From positions 310,001 through 374,000 of the forward strand of contig NZ_JAMKMS010000001.1 of NCBI RefSeq assembly GCF_023634655.1: a stretch of DNA of 64,000 nucleotides. The letters run 5' to 3'. The notes below the pieces were generated by a model. The model saw nothing but the letters and a program-made list of their open reading frames with translations, was not told the DNA's origin and made no database searches. This stretch comes from Vibrio methylphosphonaticus. Lineage in GTDB: Bacteria > Pseudomonadota > Gammaproteobacteria > Enterobacterales > Vibrionaceae. Made by a program: the position numbers and the translations under genes. How positions within the stretch are numbered: the stretch's first letter is position 1; each line of letters starts with the position of its first letter. Below are positions 50,901 to 59,386 of the stretch, piece after piece.

Positions 50901-51384
50901 TGAACAGGGCAAAAACACTAATGTATCACGCGTTAAAAACCTAGAAACCGCCATTGATGCACTTTCTAGCTACGCCATTGAAGGCGATAAAGCCAAGCTG
51001 CAAGAATTAAAAGAGCTGGGAGGTGAGTTTACTCGATTGGCCGATAAAGCCAGCGATGAGCAAAAATCTCGCCCAGAACTAATGCGAGAAATATTGGTAG
51101 AAGCGATGACTAATTCCCTGACCTACTGGGAAGACGTCACCGGACAATCTAAATTTGTTTTTGCCGAGCAAAGTGGTCTTTGGCGAGTTTATCTTGATCG
51201 CAGCACGCTACAAACACGAACGCTAGATAAATACTTGCGAGTAGAAACCCTTCCCAAGACACCTCGCTGGCGAACGGTATTGAGTTCAATGGAGTACATT
51301 TTGGAGCACTGCCACAAACAAGGCCCTGAACGTGACCACATCATTGCTTGTAGAGACAGACTGCAAAAGTTGTTAACCAGTTAG
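47998..51384 (+). CDS. chiS: ChiS-type hybrid sensor kinase / chitin regulator
   Basis: In V. cholerae ChiS is a membrane-bound hybrid kinase that senses chitin oligosaccharides through the periplasmic protein CBP and binds DNA directly to activate the chitobiose operon. This 1128-residue protein matches its length and layout. It has membrane helix 1 (about 17-38), a periplasmic sensor (about 40-350), helix 2 (about 352-372), HAMP, a coiled coil, and HisKA with phospho-acceptor His468 in SHELRTPLHG. The ATPase domain has NLVGNAIKYTN, DTGHGIP and GLGLSIS. The receiver has Asp772 in LLLLDIMMPGM, followed by a PAS-like segment and a basic C-terminal region (KTPRWRTVLSSM). V. cholerae ChiS has its phospho-sites at 469 and 772, supporting orthology. 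acnB follows instead of the chitobiose operon. Confidence 0.85.
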   Translation: MFKLHRKQKFKRLQNTLMLAFLALSITPLTVISLFFLNAHSQDLRDQSTTHLVSVRDTKKQQVLDYFDAQKSEVMGFVRSELAYASGGRFYGIVNAFQRLGDDIEQAQQHAQERYIRGSGDQVKTSIMPDSSSYVGSERYRLLHKRYHRAFVEHLKRSDFDDIVLVDLTGNVTYSVFKHDYYGTNLNTGRFSSTILGSTFAALDQEVTRKHKDNEEYTPVIISDFSSQGEQQYAWLGAPIIQQGYLHSYALFRLPIKGITKLLNSGSAADISLLLVGNDGKAKMMGLSEESITQSKQVIQKALSGETQVGSYSNTLNNQYLAAFAPVQFSGTTWALVAETPESVAFASIRQLEKLFVIAMLSAIILVVIASHYLSNFITSPLLKLTWAAERASGGDLEPSIISANRKDEIGRLALSFERMRRSIKDKIELIKNQNQELEQNLIVIKKQNEELQLANKLKDEFLATTSHELRTPLHGMIGIAEAMISGANGPIGANHRYQLDIIVNSGQRLASLVDDLLDYHKMRYGSLAIERSAVSLTSATQLVLDLSQHLLGNKKIRIINQVLEPIPYVSADPQRLEQVLYNLVGNAIKYTNEGKIVLSATAMDDHIRVQVVDTGHGIPAQQLEHIFEPLVQAGHDSGHYRQGAGLGLSISRQLIELMGGSLYVSSQPHVGTTFSFTLPLASQKEVEAMSYVPQSNHYQVTEQNELAIDDEETLPDNPDGPRILIADDEPVNLRILESFLRLEGYQVTLAKDGLEAMATIEKDKPDLLLLDIMMPGMSGFEVCETLREQYDHAALPIIMLTALNQSEDRVRGFEVGANDYLSKPFNKQELAARIAAHLQASKAEVRRTENQSLKYELKQRALVEASLLETQGRLIEQLDTAPEAILCVRNDLKIQFANQAAAALFKRNVEQLKRSSLDDIIAPKFINLSQEHYCGDIDIFIDDVRQRINADILTLPEGSGLRSVYIFEQGKNTNVSRVKNLETAIDALSSYAIEGDKAKLQELKELGGEFTRLADKASDEQKSRPELMREILVEAMTNSLTYWEDVTGQSKFVFAEQSGLWRVYLDRSTLQTRTLDKYLRVETLPKTPRWRTVLSSMEYILEHCHKQGPERDHIIACRDRLQKLLTS

Positions 51385-51426
51385 TTCTCGCGTCGCTATT
51401 TTAGCTAAGCACTTTGCTTGATCAAC

Positions 51427-51467
51427 AAAAAAAGCCAGTCTTCGATTTCACATTGAAGACTGGCTTT
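51427..51467. terminator. Shared terminator between chiS and acnB
   Basis: A perfect 13-bp stem (AAAGCCAGTCTTC and complement) with an 11-nt loop. The T run is long on the minus strand (acnB side) and short on the plus strand, so it should serve acnB best and chiS partly. Confidence 0.85.
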
Positions 51468-51531
51468 ATAGTAGTATCGTTCTATTCCAAAGCGGCTAGC
51501 GCCACTAGATAGGGAAAGCAAGCTCTCCCGA

Positions 51532-51576
51532 TTCATAGCGGCTTAGTTCATAGCCGATTAGTTCATAGCCGCTTAT
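51532..51576. repeat. Three tandem 15-nt repeats at the acnB stop codon
   Basis: TTCATAGCGGCTTAG, TTCATAGCCGATTAG and TTCATAGCCGCTTAT follow without gaps. On the minus strand each unit begins with TAA in the acnB reading frame. The gene therefore ends in three in-frame stop codons spaced 15 nt apart. Confidence 0.9.
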
Positions 51577-54170
51577 GCTGGCTCTTGGAAAATAACCGTA
51601 TCCGCTTTTTCTGTATACTGACCCATTAGATGGAAATTCAAATAACGGTAAGTATCCGCTGCTGTCGCATCAATCTGCTGCATGTACTCTAAGTACTCTT
51701 CCTTGTTTGGAATACGACCGAGAATAGCACCAACCGATGAAAGCTCAGCAGACGCTAAGTAAACATTCGCACCCGTACCTAAACGGTTAGGGAAGTTACG
51801 CGTCGATGTCGACATCACTGTTGAAGCGTCAGCCACTCGTGCTTGGTTACCCATACACAGAGAACACCCTGGTGTTTCAATACGTACGCCCGCACGGCCA
51901 AAGATACCGTAGTAACCTTCTTCTGTTAGCTGGTCTTTATCCATTTTCGTTGGTGGTGCAATCCACAGACGAGTATCTAGCTGACCAGTAAACTTATCTA
52001 GAAGCTTACCTGCCGCACGGAAGTGACCAATATTCGTCATACATGAACCAATAAAGACCTCATTGATTTCTGTACCTTGAACATCTGCTAGCAAGCGCGC
52101 GTCATCTGGGTCATTTGGCGCACAAAGAATTGGCTGGTCGATATCCGCCAAATCGATTTCGATAACGTGAGCATATTGTGCGTCACTATCCGCCTGCATA
52201 AGATCAGGGTTTGCTAGCCACTCTTCCATTGCCACAATTCGACGTTCAATAGTACGACGATCACCGTAGCCTTCAGAAATCATCCATTTAAGCATGGTGA
52301 TGTTTGAATTAAGGTACTCTTCAATCGACTCTTTAGAGAGCTTGACCGTACAACCCGCAGCGCTTCGCTCTGCTGACGCATCTGACAATTCAAAAGCTTG
52401 CTCTACTGATAGATGCTCAACACCTTCAATTTCTAGAATACGACCTGAGAACTCATTGATTTTGCCTGCTTTCTCAACAGTCAGTAGACCTTGCTGAATA
52501 CCGTAGTATGGAATCGCATGCACCAGATCACGCAATGTAATACCAGGCTGCATATCCCCTTTGAAACGAACCAAGATAGATTCAGGCATATCCAGCGGCA
52601 TCACACCCGTTGCAGCGGCAAACGCCACCAAACCAGAACCAGCAGGGAAAGAAATACCAAGTGGGAAACGCGTATGAGAGTCACCACCCGTACCGACGGT
52701 ATCTGGCAACAGCATACGGTTCAACCAAGAGTGGATAACACCATCACCTGGACGTAGTGATACACCTGCGCGGTTCATAATGAAATCTGGCAGTGTATGG
52801 TGCGTATTCACATCAACCGGTTTTGGATAAGCTGAGGTGTGACAGAAAGACTGCATCACTAAGTCTGCAGAAAAACCAAGACATGCTAGATCTTTGAGCT
52901 CATCACGCGTCATTGGTCCCGTCGTATCTTGTGATCCAACCGTTGTCATCTTAGGCTCACAATACGTACCTGGACGAATACCTTCTACGCCACAAGCTTT
53001 ACCCACCATTTTTTGCGCGAGTGTAAAGCCAGTACCGGTATCTTCCACTTCAACAGGGCGACGGAATACTTCAGAGGGCGCCATGCCAAGTGCTTCACGA
53101 GCACGGTCCGTTAAGCCACGACCAATAATGAGAGGAATACGGCCACCAGCTTGTACTTCATCAATCAGCACATCTGTCTTCAACGAAAACTCGGCCAGTG
53201 TCTCACCACTTTCGTGATCGCAAACTTTCCCCTCAAACGGGTAAATATCAATCACATCACCCATGTTCAGCTTCGTCACGTCCACTTCAATTGGCAGTGC
53301 ACCAGCATCTTCCATAGTATTAAAGAAGATAGGCGCAATCTTACCACCTAGGACATAACCACCCGCACGTTTATTCGGAACATTAGGGATATCATCACCC
53401 ATGAACCAAAGTACTGAGTTGGTAGCTGATTTACGAGAAGAACCCGTACCAACCACATCGCCAACGTAAACCAATTGATGGCCTTTTTGTTGTAGCGCTT
53501 CAATTTGTTTAATTGGACCGATAGAACCTTGTTGATCTGGTTCAATGCCCTCACGCGCATTTTTTAGCATCGCGAGCGCGTGAACCGGGATATCCGGACG
53601 AGACCACGCGTCTGGCGCTGGTGATAAGTCATCGGTATTCGTTTCACCGGTCACTTTAAAAACGGTAAGTGTAATTTTTTCTTGTAACTTTGGCTTAGAC
53701 TGGAACCATTCGGCTTCTGCCCACGACGTCATGACTTGCTTAGCATGATCGTTGCCTGCTTTGGCTTTTTCTTCAACGTCGTAGAATGCATCAAACATCA
53801 AAAGCGTATGAGAAAGTGCTTTAACCGCGATAGGGGCAAGCGCCTCATCATCGAGCAAAGAGACAAGCGACTCAATGTTATATCCGCCTTGCATGGTGCC
53901 AAGCAGTTGAGCAGCTTTTTCACGACTGACGAGTGGTGATTCCACTTCACCTTTTGTAATAGCAGTAAGGAAACCCGCTTTAACGTAAGCAGCCTCATCT
54001 ACGCCCGGTGGAATACGGTTCTCAAGAAGATCAAGGATGATTTCTTCTTCACCTTGAGGGGGATTCTTTAATAACTCAACAAGTCCGGCAACTTGTTCAG
54101 CGTCTAGGGGTCTAGGAACGACTCCTTCGGCAGCACGCTCTGCGACGTGTTTACGGTAGGCTTCAAGCAC
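51573..54170 (-). CDS. acnB: Aconitate hydratase B
   Basis: AcnB interconverts citrate and isocitrate in the TCA cycle and also dehydrates 2-methylisocitrate. The apo-form binds mRNA in E. coli. The 865-residue protein matches E. coli AcnB (865). It has the HEAT-like N-terminal domain (about 1-160), the swivel domain with [17 protein letters not shown], and the 4Fe-4S catalytic domains with [28 protein letters not shown] and [14 protein letters not shown], whose cysteines bind the cluster. The start is GTG at 54170 ([16 protein letters not shown] aligns with E. coli). AGAGGA lies seven bases upstream, inside a small upstream ORF whose stop overlaps this start. Confidence 0.98.
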   Translation of the reverse strand: MLEAYRKHVAERAAEGVVPRPLDAEQVAGLVELLKNPPQGEEEIILDLLENRIPPGVDEAAYVKAGFLTAITKGEVESPLVSREKAAQLLGTMQGGYNIESLVSLLDDEALAPIAVKALSHTLLMFDAFYDVEEKAKAGNDHAKQVMTSWAEAEWFQSKPKLQEKITLTVFKVTGETNTDDLSPAPDAWSRPDIPVHALAMLKNAREGIEPDQQGSIGPIKQIEALQQKGHQLVYVGDVVGTGSSRKSATNSVLWFMGDDIPNVPNKRAGGYVLGGKIAPIFFNTMEDAGALPIEVDVTKLNMGDVIDIYPFEGKVCDHESGETLAEFSLKTDVLIDEVQAGGRIPLIIGRGLTDRAREALGMAPSEVFRRPVEVEDTGTGFTLAQKMVGKACGVEGIRPGTYCEPKMTTVGSQDTTGPMTRDELKDLACLGFSADLVMQSFCHTSAYPKPVDVNTHHTLPDFIMNRAGVSLRPGDGVIHSWLNRMLLPDTVGTGGDSHTRFPLGISFPAGSGLVAFAAATGVMPLDMPESILVRFKGDMQPGITLRDLVHAIPYYGIQQGLLTVEKAGKINEFSGRILEIEGVEHLSVEQAFELSDASAERSAAGCTVKLSKESIEEYLNSNITMLKWMISEGYGDRRTIERRIVAMEEWLANPDLMQADSDAQYAHVIEIDLADIDQPILCAPNDPDDARLLADVQGTEINEVFIGSCMTNIGHFRAAGKLLDKFTGQLDTRLWIAPPTKMDKDQLTEEGYYGIFGRAGVRIETPGCSLCMGNQARVADASTVMSTSTRNFPNRLGTGANVYLASAELSSVGAILGRIPNKEEYLEYMQQIDATAADTYRYLNFHLMGQYTEKADTVIFQEPA

Positions 54171-54186
54171 GACTTTTTCCTCTCAT
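54163..54186 (-). CDS. Seven-codon upstream ORF overlapping the acnB start
   Basis: An ATG at 54186 follows a perfect AAGGAGG (54194-54200) with seven bases between. It encodes MRGKSRA and stops at TGA (54163-54165), which begins 2 nt after the acnB GTG codon (54168-54170). The acnB ribosome binding site lies inside this ORF. A ribosome finishing it would be placed to start acnB, so it probably acts by translational coupling; whether the peptide matters is unknown. Confidence 0.5.
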   Translation of the reverse strand: MRGKSRA

Positions 54187-54368
54187 TGCGGTCCCTCCTT
54201 AGTAATTAGAATTAGGAGTGGACATCCTTGGAAACTTGGCTCTCCCTCGCCATTTTTCGTCATCAAATCCTTTAATGATCAGCATTAGAGAGGCCAAACT
54301 GTGGGGCGAAGAATAGCAAATTTAACGATAAATTAAAATCTTATCATTTTGACCAACATAGCAACTTC

Positions 54369-54438
54369 GAGCAAAATTCATGATTTTTACTCGCATCTAT
54401 GTAAGAAATTTCATTTGCTTCACTCGCGAATTTTGCTC
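54369..54438. repeat. Perfect 11-bp inverted repeat, widely spaced
   Basis: GAGCAAAATTC (54369-54379) and GAATTTTGCTC (54428-54438) are exact complements 48 nt apart, between the patatin gene and acnB. The distance suits a looped regulatory DNA site or a long RNA stem. Confidence 0.65.
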
Positions 54439-54461
54439 ATAGGCTCTCGCCAAGAACCTAT
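54439..54461 (-). terminator. Possible terminator hairpin of the patatin gene
   Basis: A 9-bp stem with one G-U pair (ATAGGTTCT / AGAGCCTAT) and 5-nt loop lies just after the stop codon on the minus strand. No T run follows, so it is at best a weak or Rho-assisted terminator. Confidence 0.4.
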
Positions 54462-54472
54462 AATAAGCTGAA

Positions 54473-56824
54473 TTAATATGCAGCACCAATGATTAAATAG
54501 ACCGAATTCAACCCTGTTTCGACTCGGCCATAAGAGAGCATAATGGGTCCAACTGGCGAGTCTATCCCAGCAAAAATAGACCCTGCCATAAACAATGGAG
54601 CCCCAGAAATACCTTGGTCACCATCCCAAACACCACCGTACTCGGCAGATGCGCCGAGATACACAGGGGATTTAAACATTCCGAAATCATTGTCAAACCA
54701 TCGATAGCGATAGACCAGGCTACCATACAGTTTGTTTTCTCCTATCAAGCTGTTTCTTGGGATACCCGATAGGTTCAAGAAACCACCCAATTCTCTTGGG
54801 TTGACAGGTAAAGTCGCATTCTCAGTTTCAATCACCGCATAATCGAACGAGCCAACAAAAGTATTACGCCCAAAGGTATGCGCGTATTTGGTCTCAGCCG
54901 TTATCTCATAAGCAGTATCAGAAAAATCAGACGGCGTTTGATTAATATTCTGCTCACCGCTGTCTTTAGAAAGCAAGTACTCTAAGTTGATATACCAACC
55001 TTTTGTCGGCAAGCTAAAATCATCCAAAGTGTCTAATTTATAGTTAACAAACACGCCTTGACGGTCAAAATCAAACGCTCCTGAAGATGGCAGAGGAGAA
55101 ACATAAGACTCCCCTCTCACAAATCGACCACCCACTTTAAATTCTTGCCATAAGGTGGGGGCATAACCTACCGACAGCTCACCTAACCATTTACGATAAG
55201 TGACCGGTACAAAATCGGCATTACCCTCTAACGCAGGATCAACACAACCCGTACCGGTTGCATTAGGCGTACAAAGCACATTTCGTCTTTCATTAGAGTA
55301 CTTAACCCCTGCCAGCAAGAAGAAATCCTGATTGGTGAGAAACGGCGAATACAACTCGGCTTCTATCCGTTTATCCGTACCGAAGTCAGCATTGACTCGT
55401 AACTCCGCGCCGCGATCGTTTAGATCGGTAAAGTTGGTACTGATACCAATGGCATAAAAGCTATTAGCATTAAAATCTTCTTCCAAAAAGAAGCGGAAAT
55501 CCATGTAATTCGGACCCCATGACTTCTCTTTAACATCGACCACCAGCGCGGTGTCTTCACCTTGCTCTTGGTACTCGTAAGTAATGAGTTCAAATCGGTC
55601 TAGGGCGTAAAGGTTTTCAATTTTTTCTTCGATGTCATCCGTCTCAAGGACCTGACCGGATTTTAATGACAAATTATTACTCAACAAACTGTCGCTGTAG
55701 TGCGTTTGATTGTTGATCACCACCTTATCGACCACCGTTTCATCGCCATAACGAAGGTGTCGGCGAGCATTCTGCTTGTGATCAATATATGTTTGAAAAT
55801 CCGAGGATGACACCGATAGGTGCTGCAGTTGGTCAGCAATTTGATAAGCAGCTTCATAGCCAAGTTCATACGCTCTGGGCATACTCGAGAAATCTGTAGT
55901 GGCTATTTTTCCCACATCTGGGTGCAAGTAAACATCATTGTCACCAAGCGACTGCATTTGTTCTTCAGTACTGCGGCGAACCAAATAATTTGATAACTGC
56001 TCACCAACACTCAAGAAGCTACTAAAGTCATCGCGGGTTTTATAATCACTACTTATATCCACAGCAATAATGAGGTCTGCACCCATTTCTTTTGCCAGCT
56101 CAACCGGCATATTGTTGGTTACGCCACCATCAACCAACAAAAGATCCCCTAACTCATACGGAGGTAATGCCCCTGGTACCGACATACTCGCCATCATAGC
56201 ATCGACCAAATAGCCTTGATCGATGACCACTGGCTCTAACTTGAGAATATCAGTGGCCACAGAACGATAGGGAATAGCAAGGTCATCAAAAGATTGGAAT
56301 TTAGGAAGATTACCGGTTGTTTTGCGCAAAATACGTAGCATATTCTGCCCTTGAACCACGCCTTTCGGTGCCTCGATCGAGCCGAAATGCAAGCCGATAT
56401 CGGTACGGATTTGGTAACGATCTTCCGCTTCCTTATCTCGAATTCGGCGCTGACTGCGATTAACGCGATCCACGTAGCCATTATTCCAATCGACCGTATG
56501 GATAAAACTCTCAATCTCATCAGCACTCATACCCGTAGCGTACAGACCACCGACATAAGCCCCCATACTGGTACCCGTGACGATATCAACTGGGATATTC
56601 ATTTCTTCGAGCGCTTTCAGCACACCGATATGTGCCGCGCCTTTCGCGCCGCCACCGGCTAACACCAGACCAATTTTTGGCCTGGTATTATCACTTTTTA
56701 GTGTGTTTTCTTGAGTCGATTGTTTAGTCGGGAGTGCAGGCTCGCCTTCTTTCGCGCATAACGCTGCACTGCCCCATGTAAACACTGACGCTATCAACCA
56801 TCCTGTTAGGCGTTTCACATTCAT
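54473..56824 (-). CDS. Patatin-like phospholipase with POTRA and outer-membrane barrel
   Basis: From ATG 56824 the protein is 783 residues. A signal peptide ends near SAALCA. A patatin lipase domain (about 45-290) has the oxyanion loop GGGAKGAAHIGVL, catalytic serine in GTSMGAYVGG and catalytic Asp in VDGGVTNNMP. A POTRA-like domain (about 335-420) follows, then a BamA/Omp85-type 16-strand barrel to the C-terminal Tyr. This is the type Vd (PlpD-like) autotransporter architecture, in which the lipase is exported through its own barrel. The start is uncertain: a GTG at 56818 has AGGG six bases upstream and would give MKRLTGWLIAS. In the leader, AAAGGAGG (56926-56933) precedes an 8-codon ORF by 13 bases. 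It sits between mrcB and acnB. Confidence 0.88.
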   Translation of the reverse strand: MNVKRLTGWLIASVFTWGSAALCAKEGEPALPTKQSTQENTLKSDNTRPKIGLVLAGGGAKGAAHIGVLKALEEMNIPVDIVTGTSMGAYVGGLYATGMSADEIESFIHTVDWNNGYVDRVNRSQRRIRDKEAEDRYQIRTDIGLHFGSIEAPKGVVQGQNMLRILRKTTGNLPKFQSFDDLAIPYRSVATDILKLEPVVIDQGYLVDAMMASMSVPGALPPYELGDLLLVDGGVTNNMPVELAKEMGADLIIAVDISSDYKTRDDFSSFLSVGEQLSNYLVRRSTEEQMQSLGDNDVYLHPDVGKIATTDFSSMPRAYELGYEAAYQIADQLQHLSVSSSDFQTYIDHKQNARRHLRYGDETVVDKVVINNQTHYSDSLLSNNLSLKSGQVLETDDIEEKIENLYALDRFELITYEYQEQGEDTALVVDVKEKSWGPNYMDFRFFLEEDFNANSFYAIGISTNFTDLNDRGAELRVNADFGTDKRIEAELYSPFLTNQDFFLLAGVKYSNERRNVLCTPNATGTGCVDPALEGNADFVPVTYRKWLGELSVGYAPTLWQEFKVGGRFVRGESYVSPLPSSGAFDFDRQGVFVNYKLDTLDDFSLPTKGWYINLEYLLSKDSGEQNINQTPSDFSDTAYEITAETKYAHTFGRNTFVGSFDYAVIETENATLPVNPRELGGFLNLSGIPRNSLIGENKLYGSLVYRYRWFDNDFGMFKSPVYLGASAEYGGVWDGDQGISGAPLFMAGSIFAGIDSPVGPIMLSYGRVETGLNSVYLIIGAAY

Positions 56825-56998
56825 CCCTAAAAGCGCTCTCAATTTAATTACTCTAATATATCAGCATTTTGCATCATAGCTATAGCTAACCACTTATCGC
56901 AAGCATATCCATTGTTTCGATAAATCCTCCTTTGCCTTCGCTACTATCTACCGTCTACTTGCTATTTTATTTACCAATACCTTTTACTTTAGTAACAA

Positions 56999-59386
56999 TT
57001 ACCAATCAAACAGGTTCTTTATCCACTGTTTGGGTTGGTTATCACACGAAGCTTTCAATTTCCCTGATTCATCCCAGACGGGTAATTCGAATGCATTACC
57101 GCAATCGAGCTGCAGTGAACCATTGCTGGTTTTGTTAAAACCGATCATCGTGATGTTTTTAGGCCAGGGCAGAATAAGCGGCTCTGGCACTCGAGCGGCT
57201 AAGTAATCTGAATAAACGCGGAGTGCTCCGCCTGAGCCTGTCAGTTTGGTCGATTTGTTATCATCCCGACCAACCCATATCGTCGTTACCTCACGACCAT
57301 CTACGCCCACAAACCAACTATCTCGAGTATCATTACTCGTGCCGGTTTTTCCCGCCAGAGCGGCATGAGGAAACAGGCCGTTTAAGTATCTCCCCGTCCC
57401 TTCAAGTACCCCTTTTTTCATCGCATATGTGGTCAGCCACGCCGCCTGTTGCGGCACTTTTTGTGTCGCTTTAGGCAAAGACTGGTACAGCACATCTCCA
57501 TCGACACTGACCACGGAACGCAGCGCCGACAAATTAGCCTGTCGACCTGAGTTTGAGAGTGTTTGATACATTTGTGCCACTTGATATGGCGTCAATGATA
57601 TTGCACCTAAAAACATCGATGGCACAGGTCTTATCTCGCTGGCATCTACCCCTAAGCGCACCAAGGTATCCGAGACATTTTTGATGCCTAGTGACATACC
57701 TAAACGAACAGTGGGAACGTTCAATGATTTAGCCAACGCTTCATACAGCGGCACATCACCGCGAAATTTTCGGTCATAGTTTCGAGGCTGCCACACATTG
57801 CCTTTACTGCCTTTCAAGGTCAGTGGTTCATCATCAAGTGTCGTCGCTAAGTCAAACTTATCTGGCTGCTCTAACGCCGTTAAATACACCGCAGGTTTGA
57901 CAAGAGAGCCAATCGGCCGACTCGCGTTCAGCGCCCGGTTAAAACCACTGTAGCCCGTACGTTTTCCGCCGACCATAGCGCGAATTTCACCGCTATTACG
58001 ATCCACGGCAATCGCAGCCGCTTCTAAGCCTTTGCCTGAGGTTTTCTCTAGCTGTGGTAAACGTTTCGCGATCGCCTTCTCAAGTTTGTCCTGAGATACT
58101 GGGTCAAGAGAGGTATAAATACGCACCCCACCCTGGGCATTAATTTTATTGCCAAGCTTTTGGTTTAGTTCCCTTTTAAGCTGTTGGAAGTATGCAGGTT
58201 GACGACTGGCAATCTGAGGATTTTTTTGTAAGTCGAGCTCGCGACTCGCCGCCATTTCAAACTCACGTCCAGTTAGCAGATTCTGATCCATCATCAAACG
58301 CAACACTAGATCCCGACGCTGTTTTGAGCGTTCAGGCTGACGAATAGGGTTGTAATAAGACGGGCCTTTCACCATACCTACGAGCAGAGCGAGTTGATCA
58401 ATACGCAACTCTTGCAGCGGCTGACCAAAATACAAACGGGCAGCAAGGCCGAAACCATGGATCGCTTCACCTCGGCTTTGTCCAAGATACACTTCATTGA
58501 GGTAGGCTTCTAAGATCTGATCCTTGCTATAACGGTAATCCAGTATTAGCGCGATATACACCTCCCGTAGCTTACGCCATAAGGTACGCTCACTGGTCAG
58601 GAACAAATTCTTCGCCAACTGCTGTGTCAACGTACTGCCACCTTGCACCGTTCTTCCTGCACGTATATTGGCGAAAAATGCGCGGGCGATAGCCGTTGGT
58701 GACACGCCATCATGCTGATAGAAATCTCTATCTTCCGTCGCCAACAATGCATCGATCATGATTTCCGGAAATTGGTCACGACGTAAGAATAAACGCTGCT
58801 CATCGGCATTTTTCTCGAGCATCCCTAACATTTTCGGCTCAATCCGCAGAAACCCAAGATTGCCCTTTTTCTCTAATGACTGAATTCGAATCAGTTCATT
58901 ACCTTCAAAGTACAACATAACGTGGCGATCAGGCTCAGGACCGTCAGCAAATTCGAATGGGCGACGAATCAGCTCAATTTTCGTTGATGATGAGGAGTAC
59001 TCCCCAGGGTTACGAGGTTGGTTCACCTTACGGTAACCAAGCACATCCAATTCATTACGTAGCTGCTGGATCTCTATCGTATCCCCGGTCGATAAATTGA
59101 GTACACGTGCATAAACGACGGTAGGCAAATCAAACAACTGCCCTTCAAAACGCTCTTTCACCACCTGATCGAGGTAAAAACCGACCGCAGCAAGCGCTAC
59201 CCCGCCAACCAATGCCAACTTCCAACCAATCGAGAACAGTCGTTTTCCAAGCGTTGATCGTCCTTTCTTTTTGGTAGGCCTCCGCTTCTTTGGCGCACTT
59301 TTCGCTCTAGGTTTTGCTGCGGCTTTGGTCGTTTTCTTGGTTGTAGGTTTTTTACCGGTCGCCGCCAACTTTTTCACTTCTATCAT
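56999..59386 (-). CDS. mrcB: Penicillin-binding protein 1B
   Basis: PBP1B is a bifunctional glycosyltransferase/transpeptidase for peptidoglycan synthesis. The 795-residue protein starts with a Lys/Ala/Pro-rich cytoplasmic tail (about 1-50), then a membrane helix (about 52-72) and the UB2H-type domain (about 80-170). The GT51 domain has LLATEDRDFYQHDGVSP and GGSTLTQQLAKNLFL. The transpeptidase domain has SLVK (catalytic Ser in RPIGSLVKPAVYL), SLN in KSLNVPTVR and KTG in AGKTGTSNDTRDSW. Length is close to E. coli PBP1B (844). The start overlaps the hrpB stop by 4 nt, so the two are co-translated. Confidence 0.97.
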   Translation of the reverse strand: MIEVKKLAATGKKPTTKKTTKAAAKPRAKSAPKKRRPTKKKGRSTLGKRLFSIGWKLALVGGVALAAVGFYLDQVVKERFEGQLFDLPTVVYARVLNLSTGDTIEIQQLRNELDVLGYRKVNQPRNPGEYSSSSTKIELIRRPFEFADGPEPDRHVMLYFEGNELIRIQSLEKKGNLGFLRIEPKMLGMLEKNADEQRLFLRRDQFPEIMIDALLATEDRDFYQHDGVSPTAIARAFFANIRAGRTVQGGSTLTQQLAKNLFLTSERTLWRKLREVYIALILDYRYSKDQILEAYLNEVYLGQSRGEAIHGFGLAARLYFGQPLQELRIDQLALLVGMVKGPSYYNPIRQPERSKQRRDLVLRLMMDQNLLTGREFEMAASRELDLQKNPQIASRQPAYFQQLKRELNQKLGNKINAQGGVRIYTSLDPVSQDKLEKAIAKRLPQLEKTSGKGLEAAAIAVDRNSGEIRAMVGGKRTGYSGFNRALNASRPIGSLVKPAVYLTALEQPDKFDLATTLDDEPLTLKGSKGNVWQPRNYDRKFRGDVPLYEALAKSLNVPTVRLGMSLGIKNVSDTLVRLGVDASEIRPVPSMFLGAISLTPYQVAQMYQTLSNSGRQANLSALRSVVSVDGDVLYQSLPKATQKVPQQAAWLTTYAMKKGVLEGTGRYLNGLFPHAALAGKTGTSNDTRDSWFVGVDGREVTTIWVGRDDNKSTKLTGSGGALRVYSDYLAARVPEPLILPWPKNITMIGFNKTSNGSLQLDCGNAFELPVWDESGKLKASCDNQPKQWIKNLFDW

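Larger units (their letters stand above)
54187..54472. other. Patatin-acnB intergenic region
   Basis: About 300 nt. On the acnB side is the upstream-ORF ribosome binding site. Beyond about 54310 it is very AT-rich, with no promoter I can call confidently. Two inverted repeats occupy 54369-54461. No gene is seen. Confidence 0.5.

Noticed and set aside
56886..56933. 8-codon ORF (MDMLAISG) with AAAGGAGG upstream of the patatin gene
   Set aside because: The spacing of 13 bases is long and there is no overlap with the downstream start; kept only as a note.
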